Assembly (NCBI RefSeq): GCF_011682045.1
Contig: NZ_VVIW01000028.1
Location: forward strand, 1 to 64,000
DNA from: Massilia aquatica
Lineage (GTDB): Bacteria; Pseudomonadota; Gammaproteobacteria; Burkholderiales; Burkholderiaceae_D
DNA length: 64,000 bases
Reading direction: 5' to 3'
Part shown: one piece after another, positions 41,965-50,107 of the stretch
Layout of the letters: each line of letters begins with the position of its first letter
Numbering within the stretch: the stretch's first letter is position 1
Notes under the pieces: model-generated
Seen by the model: the letters and a program-made list of their open reading frames with translations, nothing else
Database searches by the model: none
What the model was told of the DNA's origin: nothing
Translations under genes and position numbers: made by a program

Positions 41965-42008
41965 GACATATTATGTCACGAGTATAAATACATGACATAA
42001 AATGTCAA
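41965..42008 (-). promoter_or_regulatory. Sigma70-type promoter bracketed by two GACAT-N3-ATGTC operators
   Basis: On the minus strand TTGACA (42008-42003), a 16-base spacer and TATACT (41986-41981) form a near-consensus promoter pointing into the DUF2170-pspA operon. GACATAAAATGTC (41994-42006) overlaps the -35 box, and GACATATTATGTC (41965-41977) sits over the expected start site; centres are 29 bases apart. Two identical-armed operators around one promoter is the layout of a repressor that blocks RNA polymerase, possibly cooperatively. Confidence 0.75.
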
Positions 42009-42088
42009 GTGTTGGCATAGCATACACGGAATTGCCGACGTGCATGGAGGGAAATGGGAGGATTGGCGGGCGCGGCGCGTGCCGTCGC

Positions 42089-42802
42089 CTAATCGGTATC
42101 GGGTGAGATCGACGCGACAATGGCGGCAAACTGATACGCGATCAGTTCGCGCAGCGTCATGCCGGGAAACGTATCGTGCGGTTCGCTGTAGATGGCGATG
42201 TTGCCGAGAGTGTGGGCGTGCCGCTGTGCGGCATCGAGCGCAAGATCGCCGGGCGGGAGCACGTCGCACAGCGTTTCGATTTTCCAGCTGTTGTAATCGA
42301 GTTCGTCCTGGTCGAAACGCAGGTTGCCGAACATGCCGTTGCGGTCGAAATACCAGTAATCGTGCACGTCATCGTTGATATAGCGGCAGCCGAAGGCAAT
42401 ATAGTTCTCGTTGACCAGCTTGACCGTCTCCTCGTCCAGAATGTCGTCGAGATCGGATCGCCCGCCCCAGTGGGCATGGATAAAATCGACCAGTCCCTGC
42501 CCGGCATGGCTGCCGTACCGTCGGTCGCCGGCAGTGCGCAACTGTTCCAGCACTGCGCCGACGCCATCGAGCGCGATGGTTTGCCCGTAGCTATCGTCGT
42601 AATGCACATGCCTGAACGCGCCGCACTCCTGGTACAGCGCCCGCAATTGGTCCGGAATGCGGATGTTCAACAGCGTTTCTAGTGCCGCGATGTCTTGCGC
42701 CGTAGCGGGTGCGGCGAAAGCGAGGTCGAAACGCTCGGGGTATTCGGTGTCGGCGGCAACCGCGCGGGCGTTGAGGGCGATGATTGTATCGCGTGAAATC
42801 AT
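42089..42802 (-). CDS. SMI1/KNR4-like (SUKH) protein
   Basis: A 237-residue acidic protein. PATAQDIAALETLLNIRIPDQLRALYQECGAF is the classic SUKH opening (a helix, then I-P-x-x-L-x-x-x-Y), followed by the acidic WYFDRNGMFGNLRFDQDELDYN strand region. SUKH proteins include many contact-dependent immunity proteins as well as cellular proteins. No toxin is adjacent. The ATG at 42802 is chosen since the family fold begins about 25 residues later; the frame stays open upstream without support. Confidence 0.65.
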   Translation of the reverse strand: MISRDTIIALNARAVAADTEYPERFDLAFAAPATAQDIAALETLLNIRIPDQLRALYQECGAFRHVHYDDSYGQTIALDGVGAVLEQLRTAGDRRYGSHAGQGLVDFIHAHWGGRSDLDDILDEETVKLVNENYIAFGCRYINDDVHDYWYFDRNGMFGNLRFDQDELDYNSWKIETLCDVLPPGDLALDAAQRHAHTLGNIAIYSEPHDTFPGMTLRELIAYQFAAIVASISPDTD

Positions 42803-43128
42803 GGATGGATTATCGGTTCGGGAAACTGATTGTAGACGATCGCAGTGGCGGCACTCCGTCCGGCCCTTGCATAAAATGTGCAAGTGCAATATATTGAAGC
42901 CATGAACCCGCACACCTCCCCTCTCCATCGCACCAGCCCGGCACTCCACGCCGACGCCGGCCTGCGTGCGGGCGCAGGTGTTGCACGAATTATCCGAGCG
43001 GCTGCATGCGTCGCTCGCTTTCGTGTGTCAGTCGTCGGATAAATTTCAAGCGAGCACTTGGCGGCAATTCGCGAAGCGTTCCGCACAAGTCTCATCCAGC
43101 TTTGCTCCCGACTTTTTCGGAGCATTCC
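42803..43128. other. Leader region before the IleRS paralogue
   Basis: No established gene. A 46-codon frame (42902-43042, MNPHTSPLHRTSPALH start) contains adjacent Ile codons (ATT ATC near residues 33-34) and could be a leader peptide, and an overlapping 63-codon frame starts at 42966. Neither has a strong ribosome-binding site. The arrangement allows, but does not show, attenuation of the downstream synthetase. Confidence 0.35.
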
Positions 43129-45978
43129 ATGACTACCTCGTTTTCCCCATCGCATGACCACGCTACCGTCACGCCCGCCGTACCCACCGCCGCTCCCAAA
43201 TACGCACTGCGCCTGAAGCAGCCGGCCTTCTGGAACACCCCCAATCCCGCGATGGAAGAGCGCCTGCTGGCGCACTGGCGCGCCACCGGCCAGCGCCAGC
43301 AACTGGGCGCCGAACGCCAGGGCCAGCCGCGCTACTGGCTGCTCGACGGCCCGCCCTACGCCAACGGTAAGGCCCACTTCGGCCACCTGCTCAACAAAAC
43401 CCTCAAGGACGTCCATGTGCGCTACGCCAGCGCGTGCGGCCACGCGGTGACCTGGCGCGCAGGCTGGGATTGCCACGGACTGCCGCTCGAACTGGCGGTC
43501 GAAAAACGCCACGGCGCGCAAGCCAAGCAGGACCCGCTGCGCTTCATGCGCCAGTGCCGCGACGAAGCGACCCACTGGAAGGATCTGCAGGCGGCCGCCA
43601 TGTCGCGCCTGGGCTTGACGGCCGAGATGGACCAGCCCTGGCTGACCATGGATCCCGCGCGCGAGGCGCAATCGCTGTCGCTGCTGCTCGAGATGTGGGA
43701 GGCCGGCCTGCTGGTGGAGCGGCACTCGCCGGTGCACTGGTGCCCGGCATGCCGCAGCGCGCTGGCCGCCAGCGAACTGGAAAAGACTAGCAAGGAGCGC
43801 CTGGAGACGTTTTTCAGCGTGCCCTTCGACCCGGGGTCGTGCGAGGCGATGGCGCGGCGCGCATGCGAGAACGGCGCCGCCTGGCCGGACGGCCCGCTGC
43901 ATCTGCTGTCGTGGACCACGACCCCGTGGACCCTGTGGGCCAATGCCGGCTTCGGCCACCCGCAGGCGGGCGCCTTGAGCGTCGCCACGCTCGCCAGCGG
44001 TGTGCGGGTGGCGCTCGCCGTGCAGGCACGCGAGCGCTTGCTGCGCGATTATCCGGCGATGTTCCGCCATGCCGGCCATGAATTCGACGGCGCGCTGGAC
44101 TTCGCCGAACTAGGAAGCCTGGCGCTCGCCGCCGTCAGCCCGCTCACCGGGCTTGCCGCGCCCTTGCTGGCGGCGGCGTTTGCCAGCGAAAGCGAGGGCT
44201 CGGGCTTCGTGCACCTGGCGCCCGCCTTCGGACCGGACGACTTTGCCCTGCACGAAACCGATGGCGTGCGTCTCGACTGCCATGTGGGCAAGGATGGCCG
44301 TCTGCTGGACGTCGGCCAGGTCCCGATGCCGGCCGCGCTGCAAGGCGCCACGCTGGAGGTAGCGTCGCAGGCGTCGTACGACTTGCTGGCCGAGGCCGGG
44401 CGGCTGGTCCACATGGAGCGCAAGACGGTCGAAACGAACATGTGCTGGCGCCACAAGAAGGCGGTGTTTTACCGCGCCAGCGGGCAATGGGCGCTCGACC
44501 TGCACAAAGGTTTCGACGGCTGCCCTGAGGGCCTGGCGCAACGGGCGCTGGCCGCAGTCGATGCCACCGTGTTCCTGCCGGACGAGAAAGCCCGTGCGCC
44601 GCTAACCCTGATGATGTCCATGCGCCGCTTCTGGACCCTGTCGCGCGACCGCCTGTGGGGCGTGCCGCTGCCGTTCTTTCGCCATGCGGCGAGCGGCGAG
44701 CTGCATCCCGACACGGCTGCCATGTGGCGCGAGCTGGTCGAGCGCGTGCGGACCGATGGCGTCGAGGCCTGGCAAACGTTCGAGACGCCGGCCGGCTACA
44801 CCAGGAGCGCGCAGAGCGTCGATGTCTGGTTCGACGCCGGCGCCGCGTGGCACAGCGCGGCCGAAGATGGTGGCGGCCAGGCCGACATGGTGGTCGAGGG
44901 CCAGGACCAGACGCGCGGCTGGTTCTTGTCCTCGTTCCTGCTGCATGCCTTCAAAAGTCCCCTGCCGCCGTTCAAGAAGGTGATGACCCATCGCTTCGTG
45001 GTCGACGAACAAGGCATGAAATTTTCCAAGGAAAAGGGCACGGCGCCGGACAGCGCGGCGTTGTTCGCCAAGTCGGGCGCCGATGTGTTCCGCCTGTGGG
45101 TGTGCAGCCAGGATGTGGGCGACGAGATGAAATGGTCCGGCACCTCGCTCAAACAGGCGACCCAGGATGCCAAGGACTGGCGCAGCTTCCTGCGTTTTCA
45201 TCTGGCGAACATGGAAGACCAGGCCGATGCCCCGCGCCCGGTCGCGTTGCGCGCGCTCGACCGCCTGGCGCTGCGCAAACTGCATGAGGCGCGCACCCAG
45301 TGGCATGCGGGCATGGAAAACGGACGCTTTTACCAGGCGATGACCACCCTGGCGCAGTTCCGCCAGTGGGCCAGTTCGGAGTGGTTCGAGCTGTCCAAGC
45401 GCACCTTGTATTGCGCAAAAAGCGGCAGCGCCGATCTGGTGAGCGTGCAATGGGCGCTGCGCGAATCGTTTTTGCTGTGTGCCCAGATGCTGGCGACGGT
45501 GATGCCGTTCGCCTGCGAAGAGGCGTACCTGGCATGGCCCGGCCATCCGCGCGCGTCGCTGTTCCTGCACGCGCTGGCCAGTCAGGACACACTGCCCGAT
45601 ATGGAACCGGCGCTGCGCCAGCTTGATTCGATGCTGGCCTGGCGCCGCTCGCTGCAACCTCTGGTCGAACGGGCGCGTGCCCTGGTCGACAAGGGCACGC
45701 CGGTGTGCCTGGCGTTCGGGGGAAACCATGATGCGCATGGGGAGGACGAACTGCGCGCCCTCTTCCCCGGGGTTTTCGTGCTGCCGGATGACCATGCGAG
45801 TGCGCTTGAATCGTGGGAGACCGGTGCGGCCGGCGACGCGCTGCCGGTCCGTGCCGGCAAGCCGACCGTTCGCCCGCACCGGTGCGATCGCTGCCGCGAT
45901 TATGTGAGACTGGCGCTGGACGATCATGGCCTGTGCCACCAGTGCGCGGCGGAGGTGGGGCACGATGTGACGCACTAA
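43129..45978 (+). CDS. Second, divergent isoleucyl-tRNA synthetase
   Basis: A 949-residue class I synthetase. The signature HxGH motif is His83-Phe-Gly-His86 (GPPYANGKAHFGHLLNK), and GWDCHGLPLELAVEK is IleRS-specific. The editing domain retains SWTTTPWTLWAN. The KMSKS loop is altered to Lys631-Phe-Ser-Lys-Glu (GMKFSKEKGT), and the C-terminus has a four-Cys zinc site (RCDRCRDY, LCHQCAAE). GGAG precedes the ATG at 43129. The deviations suggest an accessory paralogue, such as a resistance or stress variant, instead of the housekeeping ileS; that inference assumes a standard ileS elsewhere. Confidence 0.82.
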   Translation: MTTSFSPSHDHATVTPAVPTAAPKYALRLKQPAFWNTPNPAMEERLLAHWRATGQRQQLGAERQGQPRYWLLDGPPYANGKAHFGHLLNKTLKDVHVRYASACGHAVTWRAGWDCHGLPLELAVEKRHGAQAKQDPLRFMRQCRDEATHWKDLQAAAMSRLGLTAEMDQPWLTMDPAREAQSLSLLLEMWEAGLLVERHSPVHWCPACRSALAASELEKTSKERLETFFSVPFDPGSCEAMARRACENGAAWPDGPLHLLSWTTTPWTLWANAGFGHPQAGALSVATLASGVRVALAVQARERLLRDYPAMFRHAGHEFDGALDFAELGSLALAAVSPLTGLAAPLLAAAFASESEGSGFVHLAPAFGPDDFALHETDGVRLDCHVGKDGRLLDVGQVPMPAALQGATLEVASQASYDLLAEAGRLVHMERKTVETNMCWRHKKAVFYRASGQWALDLHKGFDGCPEGLAQRALAAVDATVFLPDEKARAPLTLMMSMRRFWTLSRDRLWGVPLPFFRHAASGELHPDTAAMWRELVERVRTDGVEAWQTFETPAGYTRSAQSVDVWFDAGAAWHSAAEDGGGQADMVVEGQDQTRGWFLSSFLLHAFKSPLPPFKKVMTHRFVVDEQGMKFSKEKGTAPDSAALFAKSGADVFRLWVCSQDVGDEMKWSGTSLKQATQDAKDWRSFLRFHLANMEDQADAPRPVALRALDRLALRKLHEARTQWHAGMENGRFYQAMTTLAQFRQWASSEWFELSKRTLYCAKSGSADLVSVQWALRESFLLCAQMLATVMPFACEEAYLAWPGHPRASLFLHALASQDTLPDMEPALRQLDSMLAWRRSLQPLVERARALVDKGTPVCLAFGGNHDAHGEDELRALFPGVFVLPDDHASALESWETGAAGDALPVRAGKPTVRPHRCDRCRDYVRLALDDHGLCHQCAAEVGHDVTH

Positions 45979-46064
45979 GCAAGCGCGAGTTGCGCGCCGC
46001 TGGCTAAGAAAGTGTACGACCATCCCAACGTCATTACGCTGGACCGGCTGCCACGCTTCTCAAA

Positions 46065-46559
46065 TCAGTGCATGTCGGTGGCGTCGAGGAAGGCCTTGAC
46101 CATCGCTTCGAGGCCGACGCGGTCTTCTTCGGTAAAGCGGTTCAACAGCGGGCTGTCGATGTCGAACACACCGTACAACTGGCCGTCCTTGATCAGCGGG
46201 ATGACGATTTCGGCGTTCGAGGCGCTGTCGCAGGCGATGTGGCCGTCGAACGAATGCACGTCGGCCACCACGATGGTGCGGCGCTCCTGTGCGGAGGTGC
46301 CGCACACGCCACGGCCCAATGGAATGCGCGCGCATGCCACCTTGCCCTGGAACGGGCCGACCAGCAATTCCTGGGCGTCGCCCTTTTTGCCGGGACGGAG
46401 CAGGTAGAAGCCGGCCCAGTTCAGGTCCGCAATGGCGGAATACACCAGGGCGGAAAATTGCGAGGCGTTCGCGGTCAGATCGCGCTCGCCTTCCAGGATG
46501 CTGCTGACCTGGCGCGCGAGAAGAGGATAGTCACCTGTGTTGTTTTCGATGTTGTGCAT
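46065..46559 (-). CDS. msrC: Free methionine-(R)-sulfoxide reductase (GAF domain)
   Basis: A 164-residue GAF-domain enzyme. NWAGFYLLRPGK, then the cysteines Cys76 (KVACARIP), Cys86 (GRGVCGTSA) and Cys110 (GHIACDSASNAEIVIPL) occupy the catalytic and resolving positions known from E. coli MsrC. It reduces free Met-R-sulfoxide. Full length, monocistronic, convergent with the synthetase gene. Supports an oxidative-stress theme along with mesX/mesD elsewhere in the window. Confidence 0.9.
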   Translation of the reverse strand: MHNIENNTGDYPLLARQVSSILEGERDLTANASQFSALVYSAIADLNWAGFYLLRPGKKGDAQELLVGPFQGKVACARIPLGRGVCGTSAQERRTIVVADVHSFDGHIACDSASNAEIVIPLIKDGQLYGVFDIDSPLLNRFTEEDRVGLEAMVKAFLDATDMH

Positions 46560-46648
46560 ACGGCTGGCTGATTGTCTGGTTGTTGAAAAACCGCGAGCGT
46601 GCGCGGGCAGCGCATTGTAGCGCGTTGTGGCGCCTTGCTAATCCTGCG

Positions 46649-47230
46649 CTACTCCTGCGGACTCGCCACCACCGCCTCGCCGATGGCATAAAAATGGCCG
46701 CCGGCGACGTGGTGAAGGCTGCGCAGGGCCGGGTCGGCGTCTTGGAAATGCCAGTGGCCGTCGCGGAACACCCGTGTATCGGCCCATGCGCCGCTCACTT
46801 CGCCGATGAACAGGTCGTAGGTGTTCTGGTTGTGCGCTTCCACAATCAGCGTGCAGGCCAGCCACGCGGAGCATCCCGCCACGAAGGGCAGCGCGCTGCC
46901 ATCCATCCTGAATAACTCCACGCCGGCGTGCGCCAGCTTGGCCGGATCGTCGGCCAGACTGCTGCTGCCCACCCGGTTGGTCAACTGTACCTGCGCCACG
47001 GTGGGCACCTGGATGACGAATCGGCCGCTTTGCTCGACCAGTTGGCGCGTCCGGGTGTTCTTGTCGAGGACGACCGTCAGCTTGGGCGGCGCAAAGTCGA
47101 GCGCACAGGCCCATGCCGCGGCCATGACGTTGTCCACGCCGCCGTGATGCGCCGATACCAGGACGGTCGGGCCGTGGTTGATCAGGCGGTAAGCGTTTTT
47201 CAGGTCGACCGGTGCGATGAAGCTGTTCAA
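46649..47230 (-). CDS. Flavin reductase-family FMN-binding protein
   Basis: A 193-residue split-barrel flavoprotein. TVLVSAHHGGVDNVMAAAWACALDFAPPKLTVVLDKNT (about residues 20-57) is the flavin-binding pattern, then SGRFVIQVPTVAQV and CTLIVEAHNQNTYDLFIGEV. A TTG at 47230 is chosen as start because AAGGAG lies five bases upstream; the longer open frame has no ribosome-binding site. Divergent from the NrtR-led operon across a gap containing two repeats, so may share its regulator. Probably an NAD(P)H-flavin oxidoreductase. Confidence 0.75.
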   Translation of the reverse strand: MNSFIAPVDLKNAYRLINHGPTVLVSAHHGGVDNVMAAAWACALDFAPPKLTVVLDKNTRTRQLVEQSGRFVIQVPTVAQVQLTNRVGSSSLADDPAKLAHAGVELFRMDGSALPFVAGCSAWLACTLIVEAHNQNTYDLFIGEVSGAWADTRVFRDGHWHFQDADPALRSLHHVAGGHFYAIGEAVVASPQE

Positions 47231-47319
47231 TGAATCTCCTTGCGAATGGGTTGCGCGTGCATAGCCGGACATCATAGCCGCCTTTGCGGCAGGGTGCGCG
47301 CTGGCCCCGCGCTGCCTAA

Positions 47320-47409
47320 GATTCAATTTGGTACTAATCATGCAGTTTTTATGATTTCGTCCTGCAATTGAGAAAACGCTTGCGGATTCATTTTGAAACT
47401 AAGTACAAT
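47320..47409 (+). promoter_or_regulatory. nrtR promoter with 18-bp direct repeats
   Basis: GATTCAATTTGGTACTAA (47320-47337) and GATTCATTTTGAAACTAA (47385-47402) agree at 15 of 18 positions, 65 bases apart. The second copy fills the spacer between TTGCGG (47380-47385) and TACAAT (47404-47409), a plausible -35/-10 pair with 18-base spacing, so a bound protein would block polymerase. The first copy lies toward the divergent flavin reductase gene. Confidence 0.65.
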
Positions 47410-47451
47410 GCAAACATGTCAAGTCAATCAAACCACCCACAGGAGCCCAGC

Positions 47452-48117
47452 GTGAATGAGGTCATCTGCACCGTCGACACGGTACTGCTCACCCTTGGCG
47501 ACGACGGCCTGTCGGTCGCCCTGCTCAAGCGCGAACGCGAGCCGTACAAAGGCGTGGCCGCCCTCCCCGGCGGCTACATCCATGCCGACAAGGACCCCGA
47601 CGGCTACGGCGCCGCGCTGCGCGTGCTCAAGACCAAAACCGGCATCGACGTGCCGTATCTCGAACAACTGGGCGCGTTTACCGGCGCGGCGCGCGATCCG
47701 CGCGGCTGGTCGGTGTCGATGGCCTACTACGCGCTGGTGCCGCATGCCGTCATCAGCGCAGCAGGCCATCCGGGCGTGAAGCTGGTCGGCGTCGACCGCC
47801 TGCACACGCTGCCGTTCGACCACGGCGTGATCGTGGCGGCGGCCGTCGAACGGCTGCGCAGCAAAAGCCAGTATTCGTCGCTGCCGTGTTTTCTGGTCGG
47901 TGAACTGTTCACGCTCCCGCAACTGCAACGCGTGTACGAAGCGCTGATGGGCGAAGCGCTGAACAAGGTGAGTTTTCGCCGCAAGATGGCCGAACTCGAT
48001 GTCCTCGAAGCGGCCGAAGGACAGATGGATGCGTCGAGCCCCAGCCGCCCGGCGCAGTTGTACCGGCTGCGTCCCGAGTTTCGCGACCGTCTGGGCCTGC
48101 TCAAGCGCGGTCTGTAA
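47452..48117 (+). CDS. nrtR: NrtR-like regulator (degenerate Nudix domain + winged helix)
   Basis: A 221-residue protein. An N-terminal Nudix fold (EVICTVDTVLLTLGDDGLSVALLKRE) has a degraded Nudix box: after ALPGGYIHADKD the helix reads ALRVLKTKTGID, without the catalytic Glu pair, as expected of ADP-ribose-sensing NrtR regulators. A C-terminal winged helix (FTLPQLQRVYEALMGEALNKVSFRRKM) binds DNA. The GTG at 47452 is chosen as start because AGGAG lies six bases upstream; an ATG at 47416 sits at the expected transcription start. It heads a five-gene operon and probably controls it and the divergent gene. NrtR proteins normally control NAD genes, none of which is here. Confidence 0.8.
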   Translation: MNEVICTVDTVLLTLGDDGLSVALLKREREPYKGVAALPGGYIHADKDPDGYGAALRVLKTKTGIDVPYLEQLGAFTGAARDPRGWSVSMAYYALVPHAVISAAGHPGVKLVGVDRLHTLPFDHGVIVAAAVERLRSKSQYSSLPCFLVGELFTLPQLQRVYEALMGEALNKVSFRRKMAELDVLEAAEGQMDASSPSRPAQLYRLRPEFRDRLGLLKRGL

Positions 48118-48142
48118 GCAATCAACCAAGGAGAATACGATC

Positions 48143-49120
48143 ATGGCCATTATCGACAGAGTGAAGTGGGACGGCAGCCCGAGCCAGCTCGCATGGAAGT
48201 ACCCGTCGCAAGAACTGTCGACCGGGACGCAGCTGATCGTCAACGAGTCGCAAGCCGCCTTCGTGGTGCGCGACGGCGTATATGAAGGACCTTTCGGGGC
48301 CGGCCGCCACACGCTCTCGACCAGCAACCTGCCCCTGCTGCGCAAGCTGGTGGGCCTGCCGTTCGGCGGCCAGTCGCCGTTTTCGGCCGAAGTATGGTTC
48401 GTCAACCTCGCTTCCACGCTCGATGTGCGCTGGGGGACACCCGATCCGATCCAGCTGCAGGATCCCAAATTCGGCATCATGGTGCCGGTGCGCGCCTTTG
48501 GCCAGTACGGCATCCGGATCGACGATCCCAAGCTGTTCCTGATGTCGCTGGTGGGCACGGCGCGCAGCATGGACGCGGCTACCCTGGCCGAGTACTTCCG
48601 TGCCATGAACACCACCCGCATCAAAACGGCGATTGCCGGCGCGGTTGGCGAAAGCGGCGTGTCGGTGCTGGAAATCTCTACCCGGCTCGATGCGCTGTCC
48701 ATCACGCTCAAGGGCGTGCTGGCCGTCGAGATGGCGAAGTACGGCGTAGCGCTGACCGAGTTCAGCATCGAGTCGATCAACGTGCCGGAAACCGATCCGG
48801 CTGTGCAAACGCTCAAGGCGGCGCTGGCGCGGCGCGCAGAAATGAATATCGTCGGCTTCGACTACCAGCAGGAGCGCCGTTTCGACGTGCTGCAGACCGC
48901 CGCCGGCAACCAGGGCAGCGCAGGCACAGTGCTGGGCGCCGGCATGGGGCTGGCGATGGGCAGCGCCCTTGGCGCGAGCGTCGGCCAGATGACGGAAACC
49001 ATTGCCCCCGCCGCGCATGGCGAGCGCCTGGCACTGCTGCGCGACCTGGCGGCGCTGCGCGAACAGAACATCCTGACCGACGCCGAATTCGACGCCGAGA
49101 AAAAACGCATCCTGGCTTGA
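48143..49120 (+). CDS. YdjI-type SPFH protein with C-terminal SHOCT domain
   Basis: A 325-residue protein without a membrane helix. The SPFH domain spans about 30-250 (QLIVNESQAAFVVRDG, GAGRHTLSTSNLPLLRKL, FPVRAFGQYGIRI-type strand, VEMAKYGVALTEFSIESINVPE). A Gly/Ala-rich linker (about 265-290, VLGAGMGLAMGSALG) leads to a SHOCT domain (LRDLAALREQNILTDAEFDAEKKRIL) at the end. It belongs to the virion-core-like SPFH group of B. subtilis YdjI, which is known to work with the PspA homologue YdjF. AAGGAG precedes the ATG at good distance; 25 bases after nrtR. Confidence 0.88.
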   Translation: MAIIDRVKWDGSPSQLAWKYPSQELSTGTQLIVNESQAAFVVRDGVYEGPFGAGRHTLSTSNLPLLRKLVGLPFGGQSPFSAEVWFVNLASTLDVRWGTPDPIQLQDPKFGIMVPVRAFGQYGIRIDDPKLFLMSLVGTARSMDAATLAEYFRAMNTTRIKTAIAGAVGESGVSVLEISTRLDALSITLKGVLAVEMAKYGVALTEFSIESINVPETDPAVQTLKAALARRAEMNIVGFDYQQERRFDVLQTAAGNQGSAGTVLGAGMGLAMGSALGASVGQMTETIAPAAHGERLALLRDLAALREQNILTDAEFDAEKKRILA

Positions 49121-49127
49121 TCCCGAC

Positions 49128-50090
49128 ATGACCCCGCTCACCCTTCTTTGCCCCCAGTGCGGCAGCCCGCTCCCCCGGCAGGCGCTGTGGCGCATCGTCT
49201 CCTGCACCTACTGCGGGGCGGACGTGACGCATAGCGAAGACCTGGTGCGGGCCGCCGATTTTCATGCGGCGTATGTACGCTCGCGTGCCGGCGACGCGGC
49301 GGCCGATATTGCCTGCGGCGGGCAGCACTACCACAACGTCGCGCAGCTGGGCGCCGGCGGCAGCGCAAGCGTGTCGCTGGCCAACCGCAGCGGCGCCATG
49401 CCACGGCGCGTGGTGCTGAAAATCGCCCAAGCCGGCACGCCCGCAGGCCACCTGGCGCGTGAAAAAGCCATTCTCGACCAGTTGCAGGCCGACGACGTGC
49501 CCGGCGCGGCCTATTTTACCCAGCGCCTGCCGCAAGCGGTCGCCGTGGGCAGCAGCGCCAGCGCCGACGGCCGGCAGCGCGAGGTGCTGGTGCTGCGCCA
49601 CCCCACGGGATTCTGGGGCAGCCTGGCCGACGTGCGGCTGGCCTACGGGCGCGCGATCGACCCGCGCCATGCGGTGTGGATGTGGCGCCGCGTGCTTGAA
49701 GTGCTGGCCTACGTTCACGCCAGCGGCTGGAGCCATGGCCGGCTCTCGCCCGAGCACCTGCTGGTGCATCCGGCCGACCACGGCGTGTTGATCATCGGCT
49801 GGTCCGGCGCGACCCGCAGGCATGATCGCACCGCGCAGGCGCGCGACCTGGTGCAGCTGGCCTGGGCCATGCGGGCGCTGTTGTCCGACCGGTTCGACCC
49901 TGCGGGCGAGCCGGTTTTGTCAACCTCCACGCCGGCCGCGCTGGTGCGCGTGCTGGAACGCGCCAGCCTGGACGCGGCATGGTGCGCATCGCTTGGCGCG
50001 GAAGGCATGCGCCAGGCCGTCGGCAGCGCGGCAAGGGACGCCTTTGGCGCTGCCAGATTCGTCGATTTCAGTCCCACCCCGACTAACTAA
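49128..50090 (+). CDS. Zinc-ribbon pseudokinase
   Basis: A 320-residue protein. A zinc ribbon is at the N-terminus (Cys8, Cys11, Cys26, Cys29; CPQCGSPLP and CTYCGADV). A protein-kinase-like fold follows: glycine loop LGAGGSASVSLA (74-85), beta-3 Lys98 (VVLKIA) and helix-C Glu112 (AREKAIL). The catalytic loop reads HGRLSPEHLLV (203-213) in place of HRDxKxxN, and the DFG motif is GWS (224-226), so the catalytic and metal-binding Asp are both missing. It should bind nucleotide at most. It lies seven bases after the SPFH gene and 17 before the VWA gene, so operon membership is clear. Confidence 0.8.
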   Translation: MTPLTLLCPQCGSPLPRQALWRIVSCTYCGADVTHSEDLVRAADFHAAYVRSRAGDAAADIACGGQHYHNVAQLGAGGSASVSLANRSGAMPRRVVLKIAQAGTPAGHLAREKAILDQLQADDVPGAAYFTQRLPQAVAVGSSASADGRQREVLVLRHPTGFWGSLADVRLAYGRAIDPRHAVWMWRRVLEVLAYVHASGWSHGRLSPEHLLVHPADHGVLIIGWSGATRRHDRTAQARDLVQLAWAMRALLSDRFDPAGEPVLSTSTPAALVRVLERASLDAAWCASLGAEGMRQAVGSAARDAFGAARFVDFSPTPTN

Positions 50091-50107
50091 ACCAATAAGG
50101 AACCATC

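Noticed and set aside
42966-43157. 63-codon frame before the IleRS paralogue
   Set aside because: It overlaps the synthetase start, has no ribosome-binding site, and its C-terminal half is simply another frame of that gene.
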